NCBI GenBank assembly: GCA_025677835.1
Contig: JAIXMR010000036.1
Span: forward strand, 62,001-126,000
Length of the DNA: 64,000 bases
Direction of reading: 5' to 3'
From: Sporodiniella umbellata
Lineage: Eukaryota; Mucoromycota; Mucoromycetes; Mucorales; Rhizopodaceae
The first letter of the stretch is position 1; each line of letters opens with the position of its first letter. Below, one piece after another: positions 1 to 12,064 of the stretch. The position numbers were made by a program, and so were the translations under genes. A model generated the notes under the pieces. It was not told where the DNA came from. It saw only the letters and a program-made list of their open reading frames with translations, and did no database searches.

Positions 1-297
1 CATAGGGAACGGGCAACGTGTCATGAAACACATGCTTTTATTTAAAACAAATAAACTTGGATCGTTCAATCATAAAATGACCAAGTTTGAACTTTTACAA
101 GAGCTTATTGTGCTTTACTAAAAAAAAAAAAAAAAAAAAAAAAAGAAGCTAATATCCTGAGTTCTAAACACGATTTGAGCAAAGCCATAGAAATATATCA
201 AGAATCAGTTGGTGTTTGTTTTTCAAATGTGTGAATTTGGATTTAAAAGTTCAACCGACAAGTTTCTTTTGCTGAAATCTAGAGAATTGAAACTTTT

Positions 298-340
<43 letters not shown>

Positions 341-622
341 TAATTTAATACAAATAAAGCTTGTCAAACAAAACTGTTCAAGAAAATTTATTCCGATTTT
401 CAACCAAGGGACTTAAAACGTTTTCTTGCTCCTTTTTTAATAAATCCATCTTTTTTTTTTTTTTATTTTTAATTCCCCTTTTTTATTTTATATTATTTTC
501 AATTTCTTTTTTTTTCTTTTTCTTTTTTTTTTTTTTTTTTTTTTTTGGCTGTTGAGAGAGAAAGAGAGAGAAAGAGAACGAGCGAGAGAAGAGTGTAAAT
601 AGAATCTTTTTATTAATTTCAA
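1..622. other. AT-rich upstream region of the spectraplakin-like gene
   Basis: No gene is visible here. The stretch holds several long homopolymer runs (A run near 121-144, T run near 302-339, T run near 525-546). A GA-rich purine tract at about 551-590 lies just before the start codon at 623 and is probably 5' leader. Possible reading frames consist mostly of homopolymer-encoded Phe or Lys and are not credible genes. Confidence 0.6.
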
Positions 623-3600
623 ATGGAGAGAGAAGACAGCTTATTACTTTGGGTGAACGGCCATTGGGCTACAGAACAACTCGAGGAGTTTAGACATGTA
701 CAGACGCTGATATTCTTTCTACAGCAAATGTTTCACTCGGATGCTTATGACGAACATATACCAAGGTTTCTGAGAGAATTGAAGCTACCGATACCATTTG
801 ATACGATACCCTTGGATGAAGCAGCCTATGTAGAAGGCGATACATCACAAATCGTCAGTTTATTACACTTTATTCAAAAACAATACCAAGCCTACTGTAT
901 TCAGATGCACCTCTTAAATACCAAGCTTACTTTCAGCCGACATGTAAAGAAAAAGCGATGCTCTTTCGAACTGTCTTTTGTGTGTGTGTGTGTTCTAAGC
1001 TATTCTTTTCTAGTTTTTTATACCAAACGATATGAATGATATCAAAGCCGTGCTACTGTCCTGGCTAAACGAGATGGCATCGCTTTATTCCTTTATGATT
1101 CCCCTACCTGACAAGGACAACTGGCAGAACGGAATCTATCTCCTTGTCTGTCTTCACTACCATCACCCGATCCTTCTTTCCGACCTCGATCAGTATCTGA
1201 CGTTGGACAACGGCTCGGTGCTCAACAAGGCATATCAGTTGATTTACGACGCTTACAATATATCCTGTACACCCGACGCTGACGAGACCAACATGATGTC
1301 TTATTACATCGAACGGCTGATTCCCTCACTCTTTCTACCAAACGAGCTCCAGACTGCCCAACGTGAGCAGGACATTGGCCGCTTCAAATCCACCACCAAA
1401 ACAACCACCACCACAGCCACCTACTCCTATCAACAGCTGCGGCTGACCAAGACGACGAAATATACGGCCGAGTCCGAGGCGCCGTTGCCGACTGAACTTC
1501 AGCCGGTACATCAGCGCTGTCAGTCAGTGACAGAAAAGATGGCGAGTCTGCAGCAACGTCTGGAGCTGATTGTGCCTACACGCAACAACGGCTACGCACC
1601 CCTGTCGGCGCACTCGGTTGGGTCTGAATGTATGGATCTCTTCCTGACGGATGATAACACGACGCATTCGGGCAGTACAGCACTGGATGAGGTCGTCAAG
1701 TACCTTCACCCGCTCCAGGCGGCAGAGGAAGATTACGCAGGCTATGACCGTCACTTTAAAGCGCTCCAGGCCGAATTTCAAACGCTCACCGATGGTGATT
1801 ACCATCTGCTCATGCTATCCATCGAGCAGCTGGAGCCAGGGCTGAGACAGCATCCGTTCGTTCTTGGCCGACAATCGCAAGTGACCCAACTGTTTGGCAC
1901 GTTGAACCAAGAGTTTGAAAAGTCTGACATGACTCTGAGTGGTTTCCGGCGAGGGTTTGCCTTTGCACGCATAGGCCATTCGATCCGGAAAGAACTAGAG
2001 TTTGTGCAGAACAAGATGGTCAAGTCAATCACCTGTCGGCAGGACATTCAGGAACTCGAGCAGACGGTAGAGAAAACCGCCGCTATGGTGGACAGCCTAC
2101 AGTTCAACTTTAGCGACCTCCTACAGCCTGACACCTGTGAGGATCCAGCCTACGCTCAGAAATACGCGTCGATCGAGGCCAAGCACAGGCTGGTCAAGGG
2201 TTGGGTGGACGAGGTGCATATCTGGTTTAGTGAGGCCGAAAGGATCCGTCAATGGACTGAGATCAGAATCGATCAGATTCACCGTCTGGTGCTTCCGGAC
2301 CCACTGAGCGATATGGAAGTGGCGCGCGATCAAGTCGACGTCTGGAATGCCGCTCATAGCCTGCTGGAGAGCGAAATCGATGACTTCAATACCAAAGACA
2401 TGGCGCGTCTCAGGTCGCACGTCAAGACCCTCACCGGTTCTGGCCGAGCCAAAGATCTCAGCCCGGCCGACACCACCACCATCGAGATCACCCTCACCAC
2501 CCTCATGGCCCTCGAGAACCTCAAGCATCTCTTCAAGCAGAAGAGCATCGACCTGCAGAGCCTCACCCGTCGTCTGCTCTGGGAAGATGAGCACAAGGCT
2601 GCCATGGCCTGGTTGGCTCAGACAGAAATCGACCTCGACCGTTTCCTCTCCCATCACGCGCGATGGTCCAGACGTGAACAGGACGAAGCCTCCGGCCGGG
2701 AGAAACTCATGGCCAGAGAGCGCGCCCGGGAAAACGCAGTCCAGCAGCTATTGACCCTCGAACGCCAGACGGCCGATTTTGACCACGGCCAGTTCACGCG
2801 TACCGTCGAGAGCTTTCAGGACATCGAGCCTGCCAATCCATCCAAACTACCGCATCACCTCGAATCCCGGCAGGAACAATGCGAGCGTCGGTTTGAGGAT
2901 CTTACCGGGCGCATGCGGTTCGCCAGGCAGGTGGTCGAGCAACGGCTCGGCGTGATGGATTTCTTGCACCAAGCCGAACTCGTCACTGACGACAGTCTGG
3001 CTCTCACCTTGGCTATTCGCGAAGCCAATCTGGGTGAAAGCGATCGAGAGATGACCTCCCGCGTCCAGAGCATGCATGAGCGGATCATCCAGCTCGTCAC
3101 CACCAGCAACAGCCGCATTCACTATGACCTGAACCCGCTCCCGCCAGATCAGGCAACGGACGCTGCCGCTAACAAAGACATCAAACAGGTCGTCGATGAC
3201 CGGTGCGAGAGCCTGTTGCTGTTGGGCGAATCGCTTGATGCCGCCCTAAAGGATTACCGCGAAGTGCTTCAGATGCATCGCTACGCCAAAGACCACACTG
3301 ACCACGCGCTCCGTCTGTATGCATGGGCTGAGGATCGCATCCAGAGCACCAAACGCGCCAAAGTCGCCCTTCAGCAGGACACATTCACCCTGGACGATCT
3401 ACAGCAGCTTGAACGTGAGTGCCAGGCACTGAAGGGCAAACTCGAGAACGGGAAAGTATCTGAGGTCGTAGAGCTAATCACCCGCATCCAGCTGTTTCTG
3501 GACTCTGCCGCAGAGCTCAAAGCCGCCTCCATCGACTCGGATGGCCTGAACGAAGCCTCCACCCAGCTCGAAGAAAGCTTCAACCGGCTGCAGAAAAGCG

Positions 3601-6554
3601 TCGAAGACCATGCGCTCGAACTGGACGCCGTCCGCAAAAAACTCGAAGATGGTCATAGCTCGATTGAAAGCGCACGCGACCTGCGCTCTTTTATGAGCGA
3701 CACCCGTCTTTCCTTACCTGCACTCAAACAGACCTGCGGTTTTATCACCGGCCAGTCGCAAACACAGGACCAGGACCGCTACAGCCGATTGCAGCAGTCG
3801 CTCCAAGACGTGCAACACAACTACCGCCAGCGACAGTCGCAATACCGCAGGCTCTGCGCCCGTATAGACGAAGGCGCCCTGAACGAAATCGAAACCGAAT
3901 GGCAAGCGCTTGGAGACGACATCCAACGTCTGGCCGCGTTCTCAGACCGCGTCGGCCAATGGCACGACCGCCAACGTCGACTGAGCCAGGTCGGCAACGA
4001 CGTCATCCACAGCTTACACGCAGCCATTGATCAGGTGGAGAAAGACGACGAGGGTCAGGTAAGCGCCCTGCGCGAGAAAATCAAGCAGGCCGCGTCGACG
4101 CTGGCCCAGATCGGGACGGAAATTCATGAGGCCAAAGATAATGAGAACCAAGAGCCGGTCCAGATCGCCAACTATTCTTGCGCCAAAGACCGACATAGCC
4201 TGCTGGTCAGCAAGCTTCAATCGGCCTCTGCCAAACTCGACGCGTTTCAGTCCAACGCAGATACTTCTTTGGCCTTTAGCCAGTTCTTGGCCGACGCGGA
4301 CACGTTGTTGAACTTTCTGCAGAACCAGAAGGATCAGGTGCATCAGGCAATGACGCATGACGGCCAGTATCGATTGGGGCAAGCCTTGGGCACCACCCAA
4401 GCGCTGGAGACGCTCTCCAAGGCTATCTTTGACGCAGCGTTGAAGGTAGAGAGTGAGTCTGCAAAGTGCTGTCAGACGCAGATGAAATCCCTGCTGGATC
4501 AAGGCAAACAGTTTGAGCCCCAGTCCTCTGAAAAGCGTACGGCGCTGGCTTCGCTCATGACGATCCAGGAGAGCATTCAACAGCTAAAAGAGTGGGTGGA
4601 AAAGGAAAAGCAACAGGCCAAGTTTGTGAAAAAGATGGGCGCGCAATCCAAGGCGGCGGAAGACATCCAGGTCTGGATGGGCCACTGTCAAAAGGCGATC
4701 TCTCAGCTGCCCACCGACCTCTGTGTGGCGGACGAACAAGACCTGCTGTACGATCTGGAACATCTGGAGCAGAAGATGGCCGGCATGCTTCCCACCCTGC
4801 AAGAATTTCAAGCCATGTCTCTGCGTATGCTGAAACATCCGAATGGACCGGTGGATGTATGTGCCCTCAGCCTGGACCGCGAGCAGGTCAAGCAGGCAGT
4901 CGAAGCCCAGGAGGCCAAGGTGATGCAGACCTGGCAAGGCCTCCAAACACAGCTGGCCAAGGCCAAGGTCTCTGTCGACCAGTCCAAACGTGGGGTCGAG
5001 GCCGCCCGCAAGGTGAAAGCCATCTTGGTGCAGGTAGGCGACCTAAAGGATCGAGTGAATGCCGTCAGAATCTGTAGAAACCGGCCGGCCGATCAAGATG
5101 ATCTGGACGCCATCCTGAACTGCCTGCTTACAGATATCCCTAACGAGCATCGCCTGGCCTCAGCCAAAGCCGAACTGAGCATTCTTGACCGTGATATGGA
5201 GTCGTCGCTGATGCCCGCCATCAAACAGCTTGACGCGGTACTGCAGACCGGGGAAGACATGTTTGAAGATCAACGGAAAGAAATCACCAGCGCGGCGCGC
5301 AGCCTGATGGACCTTTTGAAATCCAAACGCCGTGCGACTTCTGAAGCAGAGAAAATGCAGGACTTTTTGACGGTGATGGAAGAAGTCGAGGTCTTGCTCT
5401 TGGCTCTGGCAGAGGTCGTCACCCGCGCTTCCCCAGACAACGCGCGCACCCACCCGGATGGAAGCTACCTGCGAACCGACCTTCAGGCGCTCCTGATCGA
5501 TCTCGACACACGCTATCGATACTACGAACCCAAGATCATCGAGCTTGTCGAGGAACTGAAGCAAGTCGCAGAGGGTCTGATGGACGACAGCCGTGTGGTG
5601 GCCTGTCTTGAACAGTTCTCGGAAAGGTGGCGTCAGCTGCAGGCCAAGACCGCGGCACGTAAAGAAGAACTAACCAAACGCATTGGCCCTTTGGTCGACA
5701 GTCACTTTGACTATCTCAAGGCCACCGAAGGTATGCTACTCGAAAGAGGTCGAAGAGCCAATAAAGGCCTCAACAAACGACGATCCGCCCCCGTATTAGC
5801 ACCCGAGCCGAAGCCTACCCTCACCACCCCTCGGTACATGACAGGCTACAATCGAAAGCCAGCCCAAAAGACCCGCACGCTCTCCCCGACTGCCAAACAA
5901 ACCCCCGTACGCTCGACTGGACCTCAGAAAGGCACGCTGCGTCGCTCTGTCATCACTCCTGACGCTTATGTGGCTGACCCCCAGAACGACCTGGATGTGG
6001 CCGTGGGCGATATCGTGAACGATTCCCCTTACAAAGTCAAAATCAAGATGGTCCCTGGTGAGGTCGGCAAGTATTGGTTTGGCGAGGTCAACCCAAAACT
6101 GGCTTATTGCCGTATCTTGAGAAGCCGGATGGTGATGGTGCGTGTGGGCGGCGGCTGGGTTGAACTATCCCAGTTCTTACGAGACCACGCGTTGCTCGAA
6201 TGCGATAACGTAGCGCCCAACAAAGCCATCTTTCGAAGCTCCCTGCCTCCACCTTCCACCCGAACCGGCCTACAAGAGGGCTATCTGAACGTCGCCACCA
6301 TCGGAAGAAACACGCCTATCCGTCGAACAATGTACGAAGAAGGCCCCTCTTCCGTTGCTCTCATGAAGGAGTCTCGCTCCACTCCCTATTATCGCGGTAT
6401 GACCCCTCTACCCACCTACGGTAACGGCATCAAAGCGGGTATCAAAGCAGGTAACAAATTCTTGGTTACAGACGATAAGGGAAACCAAGTGCAAGTCAAA
6501 ATGACCAAAGCAAACGATGCTAAATATTTCACCCCAAGACGAATCAACATCTAA
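623..6554 (+). CDS. Spectraplakin-like cytoskeletal linker: tandem CH domains, long helical rod, GAR (Gas2) domain
   Basis: Exons 623-943 and 1014-6554 join in phase 0 through a 70-nt GT-TAG intron and give 1,953 residues. Exon 1 (about residues 4-105) reads as a first calponin-homology domain, with LLLWVN near the start. Exon 2 opens with a second CH-like unit (LLSWLN, to about residue 215). Roughly residues 270-1700 are charged and helical, with regularly placed Trp and Leu as in spectrin-type repeats. Residues about 1755-1833 match the GAR domain, ending in the signature MVRVGGGW. A basic Ser/Thr/Pro-rich stretch precedes it. CH pairs bind actin and GAR domains bind microtubules, so an actin-microtubule crosslinker is inferred. 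No EF-hand pair was recognised. The coding sequence is visibly GC-richer than its neighbours. Individual spectrin repeats were not delimited. Fold assignment is confident for GAR and moderate for the CH pair. Confidence 0.85.
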
Positions 6555-6660
6555 TCGTAGAGAGGGAGGGGAGGGTAATATTTTTGCACTTGTATATTTC
6601 TGTATATTCTGTGAATTAAATAAACATGTCAAACGCTTTCTTTTTTTTTTTTTTTTTTTT

Positions 6661-6692
6661 TAATAATAACAATAATAATAATAAATATAAAC
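6661..6692. repeat. AAT-type microsatellite between convergent genes
   Basis: After a T run, the sequence cycles through TAA/TAATAA units with minor interruptions. It lies between the 3' ends of the spectraplakin-like gene and the Sec7 gene. No function is suggested. Confidence 0.7.
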
Positions 6693-6723
6693 ACGGGCAA
6701 GAATAACAACAACAAAAACTTGG

Positions 6724-6931
6724 CTAGCACGAATCGTCTTGCCTACCCGTCAGGCTCTTTTCTAACGCATTACAATAGTTTTGATACTTGATGATCTCAT
6801 GCAACATGTATTTTGATTTCGCTTCCCAATTCGAAAGTACCTTGTTATGGTGTGGACTTTTAGGAGGAAACTAGAGTGGTGTTAAACATCCGATCTAGAC
6901 CCTCAAAGCTGCATTTCTTTTGTATTTTGTA

Positions 6932-6964
<33 letters not shown>

Positions 6965-9725
6965 ATCAAACGTTCTTTAATGTCTCCATGCGTATCAATT
7001 TCCTCATTGAGAGCATCAAGATATTTTCGTAAACTTTCAAACTGTGTTGCTTCATCTAGCTTACTTGGTATGGTGGTGGGTGTGGGCGGCAACCAGGTAA
7101 AGATGTTTGTGGATTCTGACGAGTGGTTCAGACAGTGACCCCAACCGTACTCTATATTGCTCACACCACCCAGTAAAGGTTCCTTGCTTTCTCTTGCCGC
7201 CCAATAATTACAGGTGGACACCCATTCTAAAGTTTGTTCCAAGGATTTGGTCTGGAATAGAAACACACCACCGTTGGGCTCCTGAAGAGCAAAAACATAG
7301 GGTCTCGATCGGTTATAGCCTGGTGGCGGAAGAGGATTGGATAAAGAGTGGCTTAATTGGATCGATCCAAGAGAGTGCATCAAGACCTGTTTCATAGGAG
7401 TGTGTGAGATCTTGTTTTGGATAGGACTCTCTTACCGTGCGTGGATGGCTATTGCTCTCACTGCTGATCGTTGAGCTAGAGAACGAAGGTTGTGGAACGG
7501 TACTATAGCTATGGTTATGTCGAGAAAACGTATCTGAAAGAGTGGCAAAGCTGGCTTTGGATAACAGCGTTGGCTCTGGATTCTCCCTCGTGGCATCGTA
7601 CATCTTGAGCTGTCCTTGGCTTACGACCAAAACACACTCTCGCCATTCTCTGCGTTTCGCTTTCTGGTTGGCACAGTCTAACAGGTGTTTCCGCATCACA
7701 ATCCCTTCCTTGTGGTACGGTGGGTTGTCTTGCAGGGCGCTTGGTGGATGGTAAACAGAAGAAGCAGAGGATTGAACAGAAGAAAAGGACTCCCTTCTTA
7801 TCGTAGAATGAGGCGATTTTGGTTTTAAAGCAGAACTGGTGCTTTTGCGAGGCTGATCAACAAAAGCAAGTATGAGTGCTTGTAGGTTTCCCTCCCTCCA
7901 AAAAAAAAAAAAAAAAAAAAAAAGAAACACTTACCATAGGATCTTCTAGGTAAAGAACGCTCTCTCTCGTGGCGTTTTTTCCAATGATAGTATTGATGTT
8001 TCTTTTAAAATCATTCATTTTCCTAGTCCCCATCACGCTCAGTCTATTGGTAGCCATCAACACGTCGTTTCGGGAACCAAACAAATCGCTGTCGTTCGTT
8101 TGGTGCTGAGATGAAGGATGCAATATTTGATTGTGTTTTACGGATGTGTACAAATCCTATAAATAGAATAAATCTCTGGATTACTAAAAAAGGGCTTTAC
8201 CTTCAAGTAGGATTCGATATGAGCTTCCCAAAGAAGACTGAACTTTACATTCTTATTTGCTGGTTGATCATGAATCGTAGACATTGTGTTTTTGACAAAC
8301 ACTTGACGAGTCATTCTGGTATAGCTTCCTTGAGCCACGTGGAGATCTGTGTTGAGTAACAATAGAGAATAAACGATAGCGTAGACAGTGTCTGGAGAGT
8401 ACATGAGATAAAATAGAATATCTATTTTTTTTTTTTTTTTTTGGATTTTACCAGAATTTTTCAAAATTGACTTGGGATTGCATTCCCAATATCTCTTTGC
8501 AAACGCCTCGAGTATTCTATCAATCTGTTGTGCCTCAGCGCGAAAGTAAAGCTTGGAGCACATTTTCCTAAGAAGACTTAGACGTGTTTTTGGGCTAACC
8601 AGACTCAATTACCTAAAAGAACTATCAATTCTCATCGTTTGAAAATCGAAAAATGACATGTACTGGTTCAGAGCGTTTGCATTCAACAATTTACTTTACA
8701 AAGGGTTAGGGAACAAAAAGATCGTTGTATAACGTAACACGATGTACGTACCTTTGACCCAGCCATTCAGCAATTTTTTCCCGTTGCACAAATGTCTCAT
8801 CCTCATCCCATAATTTCAATGCACACTCTCTGGCTTCCTCCTCTTCACTCACAGCTTCCTCTTCTTCAGCTAATACAAGCTTTTGGAGCATCTGTCCGCT
8901 TTTTCTTTTCCAATTGATCATGGACTCTTGAATGTCTTCAGGTGGTGCATTGGTCTCCATCATACTTAGCATCAGCCCTCCAGCGCTGCCAAAATGACCA
9001 CCGCTCAGACGCTTGGACAGTCTAGCAGCCGTCTTTTCTCGTTCCATTTCCTCTTCTGTCGCACTCTCTTCTCCGTCCGTAGTGGTTTCGTTCTCTTCTT
9101 CCTCTAGTTTTTCCACAGGCTCTGGGTCGGGTGGACTATAGACTATGTTGGTGGACACCTGGTTTTCGAATGGACAAGGCCTGTAGAAAGGCTGATGCGT
9201 AGTATCATTATCATTAGTGTCTGGCCTTTCTATAGGCTTGGTAGTATTTCCCTTTCTGAACAATAATTTCCCAAACCCTTTCTTTTATAATAAATAAATA
9301 AAAAAAATTTCACAGATTTAAGGTTTATGTTACTGTCTAAATGGTAGCGGTGTACTAACCTTTTTTGTATTGGGCTCTTCAGCAAAATTGGCGTTCGAAT
9401 CCATTGACTTTTTCTTTGTTTTTTGCTCGTGCGCTGAAGGCGGTAGGGTAAGAGAAACGGATGAAGTAACAGTAACTTGTTGGCTCGTGGGTATAAATTT
9501 AGATAATAACTTATTGCTTCCATTGTTCCATAATGTCTGGGTGCTGTCTGATTTAGAAATATACGGCATATAAGAAGAAATAGACTGTCGCCTGCTACTC
9601 ATTCTAAAGAAAGAAAAAAAAAAAAAGAAAAACCACAAAAAAAAAAAAAAGAAAAAGTGAATATAAATATAAATAAAATGCGTGTAACATCTGAGACTGT
9701 ACCCTTTGTTGGCACGCACAGCCAT
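6724..9725 (-). CDS. Sec7-PH domain ARF guanine-nucleotide exchange factor (EFA6/PSD-like)
   Basis: Ten exons on the minus strand: 9703-9725, 9360-9603, 8752-9281, 8613-8693, 8452-8567, 8201-8391, 7935-8156, 7436-7891, 6958-7386 and 6724-6870. They total 2,439 nt and encode 812 residues. The Sec7 core (about residues 235-420) keeps the AEAQQIDRILEAF helix with the catalytic glutamate 'finger', and LLLLNTDLH. After a Ser-rich linker, a PH domain spans about residues 530-700 and has a loop insertion. The C-terminal helix (NWEAKSKYMLHEI) follows the layout of EFA6/PSD proteins, which activate ARF6-type GTPases at the plasma membrane. The Glu-rich segment before Sec7 is low complexity. Very short first and fourth exons mean a long-ORF scan shows only fragments. 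Family is confident; the exact orthologue (Syt1/Yel1/EFA6) is not fixed. Confidence 0.88.
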
Positions 9726-9734
9726 GATTGACAC

Positions 9735-9769
<35 letters not shown>

Positions 9770-9809
9770 AGCGGCGTTTCGTTTTTACTAGCTTTTATTT
9801 CTTTGTTCC

Positions 9810-11948
9810 TTAATCGGACAAAGGCAATCCACACATCTCACAGCTTTCAATTGACGAAGGGTTTACAAAAGTACAATGTCTACAGGAAACCTCGGTTATA
9901 GGCTTGCTGCCGCCTTGAGGACCGGAAGAAGAGTTGGTATCTGGGACAACTATGTTACTATTGTTTTGTTAATAATGTGCTTGCTTACCTGTTTCTTTCA
10001 ACAATGTCTCTAAAGTTTTCCAACTACCCAGCTGCTCGAGTTGATTAACATCCTTCTCAGGTTGTGTAACAATATGGCATAGTTCTTTGAATTCCTCTGG
10101 GCTCATAATGTCGGTTGATTGAATAAAACACAGTAGATGGAAATCGGCTAAAATGGTCTTCAAGGGAGTTGTACTGGATGCGCTTTTTATCGCCTTGGAC
10201 AGTGTGTTCATGCTTTGAAGAGTGAGCCCCTCTCGATTTTCTACGGGAAATGAGGATTCAGGGTTAAACAGTGGTGATGGGCTGTGGGGAAAACCGTGAG
10301 TGGCCTGGTATATATATATATATAGATATAAAAGTAAGCTTTCAAGTCTCAAATCCATTGTATTTTCGCTTACCGTCACCAAAAGATATTCAACAGGAAA
10401 GCTTGGTTTAGCAGACTGTTTGACAACCACATTGTACTCGTTTTTGTACTTGTAGAATACTTCTGGTACATAACGTTCGTGCGGAATACTATCTTTGACC
10501 AACATGACTGAAGGGTTTCTGCTAGGCTCAATGATTTCCGCTTCTTGTAAGGCTACCATGGTGTCGGACACTTGGTAGGCGTTTACATCAATATTGCCTT
10601 CTGCATCACCGGATATAACGCAGGTGATAAACTTGGAACTGAATTGCCCTGAGCTTGAGTGTTTTGATATGTTTGGGTGACGGCGTTGCATCTCAGCAGC
10701 AAAGGTACATTCAACAGAAGACAGGAAATAGGAATTGGCATGGCGTTTTACTATCACTTTACCGCTGCCTGACCCATCATCAACTAAATCCGAGTAAATC
10801 ATACCTACACGAACCAGTCCACAGGCCTCTGCTACTTTGTCCACTCTCTTTTCTTCTTCGTCCCAAGGCAAAATCAACTGTATACCATCTGAGTGATCCT
10901 GCTGAGGTGGCTCATAAATGGCTTCTACTACAGCCTTCACACCCAAAGGTACTTCTGCATAAGCTTCATAACGGCCATACATATACCCATAACGCTGGCA
11001 TCCGGACTGGCGCCAATAGTTTAAAAACGAATCTATCAAAGATGCACAAGAAAATTCGACGTGATCCACCATTCTGTAGGTTTGTTGTTGTAAAGTAATC
11101 GCGCTTGGCTGGCACTTTGTACAAATTCCCTCTGGCCATGGCGCATGACCTCCAGAACAAGGTGCTTTTACTTTAAAGTTTAGCTCTTCTAGTATGTTTT
11201 TATTTTGCTGTTGAGATGCATTGATCTGGCGCAAATACGCATGGAAAGACATGTGTTTGATTTTGTTTTCTTGCAAATATTGAGCGTTGTAGGGCTGTTA
11301 AATCAAACATGTTAATAGCGTTTTATGTTTCTTTTCGTGTACCTCTAGTGGCATACAGTAATCGCACATGGCATTACTGCCGTGCCGACAGCTGTGCAAT
11401 AGGATTAAGCAAAACTGAAAGCTATACATTTTTCGTTACACTTACAAATTAGCGTCTTTTTTTCGCTCTATTAGTCCTCTCTGCTTTTCCAGAAAATCAT
11501 CAACTGGCTCTTGCTTAACATTCTCTTTAGAAATAACCGACTCAGGTTTATCTTGGCTAGTATTTTGCTCACCGCTGCCTTCCTTATAAGAAACATAAAT
11601 AATATCGCCATGTCTAACCCACCAATTAGTGACTTGTCAACGACAACTAGTTTTTTTTTTTTTTTACTTGAGATTGGCTGAGCTAAGTGTCTTGTCCGCC
11701 AATTGAGATAGAGAGGCAGCAGTGGCAGGATTAGGATCTCTACCCATGGCGATGGTTGATGCGTCTGCAATCTTTAATATTTCTGAAATCTTGTTGGCAA
11801 GGTTCAAGAATGTCTCATTGTCTTCTACTTGAACACGATGCATGCCTTCTTTTGAACGAACTCGGAGCAACTAAAAGCTAACATGTTAGTTTTAAAGGAT
11901 TTAGAGGGGGTTTTTTTTTATCGATTTACTGTTGATTGCTTTTACCAT
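9810..11948 (-). CDS. NPL4: NPL4, ubiquitin-binding cofactor of the Cdc48/p97 segregase
   Basis: Seven exons: 11946-11948, 11668-11870, 11446-11613, 11343-11391, 10374-11294, 9989-10304 and 9810-9940, giving 596 residues, close to the yeast protein. The first coding exon is only the ATG, followed at once by a GTAAAA donor; the next exon opens with the beta-strand LLRVRSKEG of the N-terminal ubiquitin-like domain. The joint LKHGDIIYVSY fits that domain. Paired Cys/His motifs (CRHG...CDYC, then CSGGH...CTKC) form the NPL4 zinc-finger region. The MPN-like NPL4 core fills exon 5. Exon 7 encodes a C-terminal NZF finger with two C-x2-C pairs. With Ufd1 it feeds ubiquitylated clients to Cdc48 in ERAD. 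Identification is secure; the ATG-only exon is inferred from splice signals. Confidence 0.93.
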
Positions 11949-12064
11949 TCTATAAATTTATTTTTAAATATAAAAAAGAATAGAAACTTAGGTTGAATTG
12001 AAACAAAAAAGAAATAGTATAGATTAATTGTGAAAGTGACGTAAACTACGCGATAATCACACAC

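Noticed and set aside
7313..7395. Overlapping frames in the PH domain suggesting a broken Sec7 gene
   Set aside because: A 49-nt intron (7387-7435) with a strong GTAAGA donor joins the two frames in phase.
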